The notes below the pieces were generated by a model. It had not been told where the DNA came from, searched no databases, and was given only the letters and a program-made list of their open reading frames with translations. Of a stretch of 64,000 bases of DNA, positions 57,032-64,000 are shown in pieces; positions within the stretch are counted from its first letter, which is position 1; the number at the start of each line of letters is the position of its first letter. The DNA comes from Chytridium lagenaria. Lineage: Eukaryota; Chytridiomycota; Chytridiomycetes; Chytridiales; Chytridiaceae. The stretch is from NCBI GenBank assembly GCA_025449115.1, contig JAHLKC010000064.1, forward strand, positions 62,001-126,000, in the 5' to 3' direction. A program made the translations under genes and the position numbers.

Positions 57032-59447
57032 TCATCTTTTCTGTCCCGCTTTCCTACCAAGCCCTTTAATGAACCGACAGATTCTCTGACACCACCGATA
57101 TCATCGTCATCATCAATTCCAGGCAATTTTGGGAAAGCACCCCCATAGGGGTCGGGAATGGCGCGGACGGAACGCCAAGATCAAACGCACTACCCAAGTC
57201 AAACGGCGAGGCATCATCTGCAGAAGAGGCTCCATGATGGCCTTCATCACCTTCATGAATAGTCTGAGAAGGCGCGTCCTGTGGCGATGTAGACCCTGTG
57301 CCGGGTGCTGAAGGTGGTGGCGGAGGAAGAAGAGGAGGGATCACATATGAGGCAGTATGGGATGGGACCTCGTATGAGAAGATGGAGGAGGAGGCGGGAG
57401 CAGTACTGGAAAACTAGGGTCTCCTGAAGAACGAGAAGAGCCGGTGTTCGCAGATGCTGTCATGACGACACGTTGGAATGATGAAGACGTTGACGTCTTT
57501 ATCCCATTGGAAGCAGCTCTGACGTGCTGCTGTGGTGCGGACGATGGTGGTGGGTACTCTGTTGACGTGGATCGCGGTGGTAAATGCGAAGGCGCTTCAT
57601 CAGAGGGAAGAGCACTCCACTGTCCTGCAGGTTTTGACGAGACGGTGGAAGGTGATTTCCGGAGCGGCACTGCTGATGCCGTGTTAGGTGATGATGGCTT
57701 TATCCATGATGCAGCGAGAGATGCCGCAGCGCGTGCTGCATTTGTGATAGATTGTTTTGGAGGCCGTCCTCCAACTATCGCTGTTGCATCAACCTGATGA
57801 TTTTGATGCAAATCAACGATAGTAGTGGGAGAGTCAATTTGGCTTGTGGCGATGACCTTGAAGTTGGTTTTTGTTTCAAGCTTCTTCAGTTTGGTTGCGG
57901 GCTTTGAAATTTCATCGTCCAGATCACTCAACTCTTCGTCATCATTGTCGCCAGGGAAAGGATCTTCGCTATCGTTGTCAGCGTCACCCTCAGTCCTCTT
58001 CTCGCGACCGCTTCCCTTACATGTGGCGCAAGCACGTGTGCGTTTGTGATATTTGCGTTTTTTTTCTTTGAGTTCCTGGGCTTTAGCGCTTTTCGTCTGA
58101 TACTGAAAGAGCACGACGACACCACCCACAATGACAAGGAACCCAAATATGAGGGAAAGGCCAGAAGTGATAGAAGGCACAGAGAAGCCACGGAACAATA
58201 TTGCAGAGCTGATGAGAGTCATGGTGGTGAAGAAGACGTAGTAAACCGGCGTTACGATAGCGGTAGAGAAGAGGTTGAGGGCTTTGTTAAGAAAGTGGAT
58301 TTGCGCAACGACGGTGAAGATGATAAATGCAAACAGAAGGTACATTTGCCAGTATAGAAATTGGTTATCGTCACGCCAATGGCGACTGGAGTAGACGACG
58401 CAAGATCCAAATCCTTTTTAGAATACGTCAGGATACAACAGATCCAAAAAAAACAGATTTAAGGAAATTAATGATGAAATACGGAGAGATTTTGCGCCGG
58501 ATCATACCTTGAATACTTAGAACTAGGAAAGATCCGACAGTAGAGCAAATGGAGATATATACCAACGGGTTCTTATCACCATACTGGGGAGACACATTAT
58601 AGATGAGGTAAAGAAAACAGCTCCGCAAACAAAGGTATAGATCAAAAATCCTAGAAAGAACATTGAATTAGCGAAAAGGAGTAAATGCGTCTTGTAAAAT
58701 ACAGTACCTGGCGTGAGAACATAACTCATAAAATCTGGTATAGTCTCAGTGACATTACTTTCCGGAGCATGAATGACTATAAGTGTGGCGCCTAAAAGGC
58801 ACTGCGCGCATCCTACTTTCCCTGAAAAATTCAGGCGTTCCTTCAAAAAGATGGACGAAAGGATGGCGCTAAGCGATATGAATGTCAGAAAGTGTACTTG
58901 AGTTAAAAAGAGAGAAAGGTATGCAACTGCTGAAGATCCTTATCGTTGATTACCTTATGACAACACTCAGCGCTCCTAAAGGCGTTACGAGAATCGCGGG
59001 GACGAACGCGTACGCCCCAAAATTTGCCACTTCACCCAATGCCACTAAAGAAAATGATGATATGAGTTATGAGTTGGAAGAAGGTCGTGGTCGAAGAAGA
59101 AAAAATCAGTTTTGACACTGAAAAAGCGCTTAGCATGCGTCTTTAGCTGGCTATTTGAATACGAATGCACGCGGAAAGACAGAGAAGATGTGTAGCGAGG
59201 CAAAGTGTAAGCACTCACTCAAGATCATACCAGTCCACCAAAGTGGACTGCTGAGATACGAATGTCCCGCTCCAATCTCCCCATGCTTAGCTTGCGAGTC
59301 TAGCAGGCCCCTCTTCTTAAAAATAAAGGACGACCCAATAAAGAATCCTGAAGCGAGAGCAAGAAAGATTCCAACGGGCTTGTACCAATGCGGGTCGTCA
59401 GGGGTATCGAGCAATTCCGTCGCAGACGGGATGTAAGACTCGTTCAT
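57032..59447 (-). CDS. NIPA-family magnesium transporter
   Basis: This is a polytopic transporter of the NIPA (Mg_trans_NIPA) family. The first exon gives [18 protein letters not shown], then [40 protein letters not shown] and [13 protein letters not shown], a clear NIPA start. Further exons give [108 protein letters not shown] and [18 protein letters not shown] long cytoplasmic tail follows with a CATCKGSG motif, acidic and Ser-rich stretches, unusual compared with the short tails of animal NIPAs. The tail needs one extra base near 57359-57366 and another near 57160; then it ends [20 protein letters not shown] to GQKR at 57032. Five or six introns are present. Confidence 0.88.
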
Positions 59448-60323
59448 TTTAAACTGGTGCGTGTAGTCAGGTGTGAGGGGGATATCTCCCAATGGCAATA
59501 TGGGCCGGTTGTATCGTTGGTGCAAAATATATATGTGGCTAGTGATGGCGACGAAGGAATGTATCTGAGATGGAGGATGGATTTGACGATGCCGTACACG
59601 CTCAGGGAGAGAGACTATGAAGAGAAGGCGACAGACAAAGGCCAGGGTTTGTAAATCCCCTTGTTTGCCTAATGCAATTGAAAAAAGAGGCGTGATCGGC
59701 ACCGGAACGCTTATTCAAAGTTTACTTTTCGATGCGCCTCCATGAATCAAAGCTTTGGTTTTTTCAATAAACTTGTCGTCGCGTGTAAGAAGCTTTCGTT
59801 CACGTCCATAATTCAAAAAGGTTTAATTCAGTACCACAAAGATAAACTCTATCCTTGTTTTTATAAAATACTTCAAAGAATAGAGCAAAAGGATAAAGTA
59901 TCTTTATGTGTCTGTCGTTGTTTGCTGACAAAGTAAGCGACCAAACGGGAAGCTGGTGAAGATTTTCCCAAGGCCAAAGAGTAAAACAAAAAAACTAAGG
60001 AAAACACAATAAAACGCACAAAAAAAAAAAATCGGCGGCGACCACAGAGAACTAGTTTGCTGGGGAAGGCAAAACGATGGGAAGAGAACAAGTGACAAAA
60101 AAAACACACACACACAAGAAAGTAGAATATAAGGAGGTGAGAAGGGAGGGCTGAAGATAATATTGCAGAGGGTAGGCAGACGTAAGGTCTCGGGACACCA
60201 TATGGGTCGATGTAGTAAGCGGTAACGTGTTCGGAATGGATGACAGTGAGTCGGGATAGGAATACAACAAGCAACGGTATTCAGGCATGAGCAATGGAGA
60301 AAAGAAGGAGATTCGTGCAGAAT
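59448..60323. other. intergenic, NIPA promoter and CDC42 3' UTR
   Basis: These 876 bp lie between two minus-strand genes. The right part, with A-rich runs near 60010-60120, should be the CDC42 3' UTR; the left part should hold the NIPA promoter. I see no gene. Confidence 0.5.
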
Positions 60324-62288
<1,965 letters not shown>

Positions 62289-63675
62289 TCAGTCGTATCG
62301 ACCTCCGCCAACTTCACGCGCCGCATACTCTTTCCTTTCAGACTCTCGAGGAAGTCTTGAATAACAAGAAAGATGAAAAGATGCGTTAGATGATGGATAT
62401 AAGCATGAATGTTGATGTTAGGATACCTCGAATCCATGCCACCGCTTCCAACCTTCTTCTCCTTTCCAATGTCCCAGTCAATCTTCAGGCGTCGTCCCTC
62501 AACTTGCTTCCCGCCGCTGATTTCTTCGAAAAGTCCTCTACAAGATAAACATAGCTTTAGTAAATCAGGCTTTCATTAATAAAGGTCGGGGAGGGAAAGC
62601 CAACCTACCAGCATCACGTCTGTCCTGGAATTTGAGGAAGCAAAAACTATGGCAAAAATCTTAGCACTAAAGAAAGGGGGGAAAAAAAACACAACAATAA
62701 CAAAAACAAAAATAAAAACACCATGGTTTAAACAACGCACCCCTTGTTACTTTGCGTGAACCTGTCCATCGGAATCGTGCAATCCGCAACAGGCCCATAC
62801 TTCTTCGCGAGGTCAGTCACGTCCCGTTCTTGAAAGTGGTAAGGAAGGTTGCCAAGGAAGATCTGGGTGGTAGTTCGACGTTCCTCGTCCGATCCACTTC
62901 AGAAGACAAGAATTCGGGGGTTCAGCCAAAGAAACAAATTCTACGCAGCACGAGCAAGGATACGGCATTCCATAGCGAAGATGACGTCTCTCGCCGTAAA
63001 AGATCCATCCAACATCCAATCTCCACATCCACATCCACTCCGCATTCCACAATAAATCATCCTCTCTCTTCAAAGCATCTCTTCCGACTCTTCCATATAT
63101 TCACTAGAAAAAGTCCACAATCTCCAACTTTAAAGAGCAAAACCACTCCAGAAATGACGGATTCCACACCAAACTCCAATCGAAGGTTTAGACAGCGCAG
63201 GATCATAGAACTTACCGCTCCACAGGTCTCGGAGGCCTCTTCTCCCTGTATTCACTCCCCTTCTTCCATAATCTTCTCTTCCTCTCTCCCCACCGTATCG
63301 CTCCCACCATATCCCCTATCCCTCTCTCCTCCACCATACCCCCTATCCTCTCTCCTCCACCATAACCCCTATCCCTATCCCCACCATATCCCCTCTCCCT
63401 ATCCCCACCATAACCCCTCTCCTTTCCCCTCCCCTCCGATAATAATCATCATCCGCACTCTCCACCCTCCTCCTGCTGGGTGGCGACAAAGACCTCTCAT
63501 CCCTCACAGACACAGCATGTGCCGACCCCCTCTTCCTCGGCTCCTCGTCGCGCACAGGACGAGCATACCGGCTCTTCTCAGCATCCCTGTACCGACGGTC
63601 ATCATACGCATCTTGTCTGTAAGCCGTCGTGTCACTCTCTGCAGCGGGGGGGAGGGATCCACGATGGTCTGGCAT
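62289..63675 (-). CDS. RRM RNA-binding protein with RGYGG repeats
   Basis: This is a probable pre-mRNA or mRNA-binding protein of the nucleus. The start MPDHRGSLPPAAESDTTAYR is followed by an Arg/Asp/Tyr-rich region (DDRRYRDAEKSRYARP), then a run of RGYGG[DG][ER]R[DE] units encoded by a 24-nt repeat (about 63290-63430). After introns, an RRM begins TTTQIFLGNLPYHFQERDV (RNP2), continues TDLAKKYGPVADCTIPMD and includes CFCFLKFQDRRDA (RNP1). The remaining exons give LFEEISGGKQVEGRRLKIDW, DIGKEKKVGSGG and the end EYAAREVGGGRYD at 62289. The RRM is thus C-terminal to the low-complexity region. The repeat tract is frame-broken in places, again in G runs. An SR-like or RGG-box regulator is inferred; the target is unknown. 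Confidence 0.8.
63285..63435 (-). repeat. 24-nt tandem repeat coding for RGYGG units
   Basis: On the minus strand the unit is close to AGGGGWTATGGTGGGGATAG and appears about six times in a row in the RRM gene. Read in frame it gives RGYGGDR[DE] units, the composition of RGG-box proteins. Confidence 0.7.
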
Positions 63676-64000
63676 AACGTTTTGTTGAGAAGGTGCTCAA
63701 AGTCTCTTTGTATTGCGTTCGTCGGCGTCCGTCCTCCTGTTTAGCTGTTTAGGTAGACGTTGTTGTTCCGCTCCTTTGCTTTTGGGGTCAAATTTTAAAT
63801 TTTTTTTGGTTTGCGGAATACGAAATCCAAACCCAGCAGCACCATCACCAGACACAACGCGTAAATTCACGTCCAGCGTCGATGCTTGACACCCCCTCAG
63901 TCTCTTACATCCACATATGCATATGTACACGCCCATAAAATTACATACAGTCATGTTTTTTTCTAAATAAAATATATGTACATACACCTAAAAGTATTCA
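63676..64000. other. right edge, upstream of the RRM gene
   Basis: This is the promoter side of the RRM gene. I see no supported gene before the window ends. Confidence 0.4.

Noticed and set aside
62752..63744. A 330-codon + strand frame rich in Pro, Ser and Tyr
   Set aside because: It is the antisense of the RGYGG repeats and RRM exons, whose protein has a clear domain. The frame is open only because the repeat lacks stops on both strands.

Overview
The window reads as nuclear DNA of a flagellate (zoosporic, chytrid-like) fungus. Genes are dense, on both strands, and cut by short GT-AG introns (about 45-130 nt). The fungal side is shown by a WSC-domain surface protein, an NADP-type prephenate dehydrogenase (TYR1-like), an ankyrin-PH-ORD oxysterol-binding protein and a GRAM-VASt (Lam/Ysp2) sterol transporter. 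The flagellate side is shown by a full-length CFAP57, an axonemal protein that non-swimming fungi have no use for. The phylum is an inference.

Layout: WSC membrane protein (+, 279-2550); TYR1 (-, 3094-5017); PROPPIN of the Hsv2/WIPI3-4 type (-, 5572-8449); DUF829/TMEM53-like protein (-, 8745-9816); protein-L-isoaspartate methyltransferase (-, 10193-11237); an unrecognised Ser-rich, single-TM protein (-, 11955-13592); CFAP57 (-, 14305-19974); F-box/LRR protein (+, 20339-22055); Y_phosphatase3-type phosphatase (-, 22256-23275) head to head with the Lam-type sterol transporter (+, 23306-27650); FAM72 (-, 27890-29011) head to head with EME1 (+, 29203-31837); OSH/ORP (+, 32186-37114); an 882-bp TIR element with a TA duplication (37349-38230); a single-pass membrane protein (-, 38597-39771); a C2H2/coiled-coil protein (+, 41491-45180); a four-TM protein (-, 45403-46661); Borealin (+, 47145-48141); CSN7 (-, 48360-49382) almost touching an unknown + gene (49424-50155); FKBP12 (-, 50652-51690); a long protein of about ten Gly-rich membrane repeats (+, 52165-56391); a NIPA Mg2+ transporter (-, 57032-59447); CDC42 (-, 60324-61306); and an RRM protein (-, 62289-63675).

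The genes do not form one pathway. Several share themes: lipid transfer and phosphoinositide biology (Lam, OSH, PROPPIN, phosphatase), cell cycle and genome stability (FAM72, EME1, Borealin, F-box/LRR, CSN7), and polarity and cell surface (CDC42, WSC).

Two observations dominate. First, many conserved reading frames break by exactly one missing base inside a short homopolymer (CDC42 three times, FKBP12, CFAP57, GRAM domain, PROPPIN, LRR and others). This looks like systematic under-calling in the assembly rather than decay, and all protein models need it taken into account. Second, the gene at 52165-54313 encodes about ten copies of a roughly 55-residue repeat with a glycine zipper and a W-[FYH]-G motif that I cannot match to any family I know.
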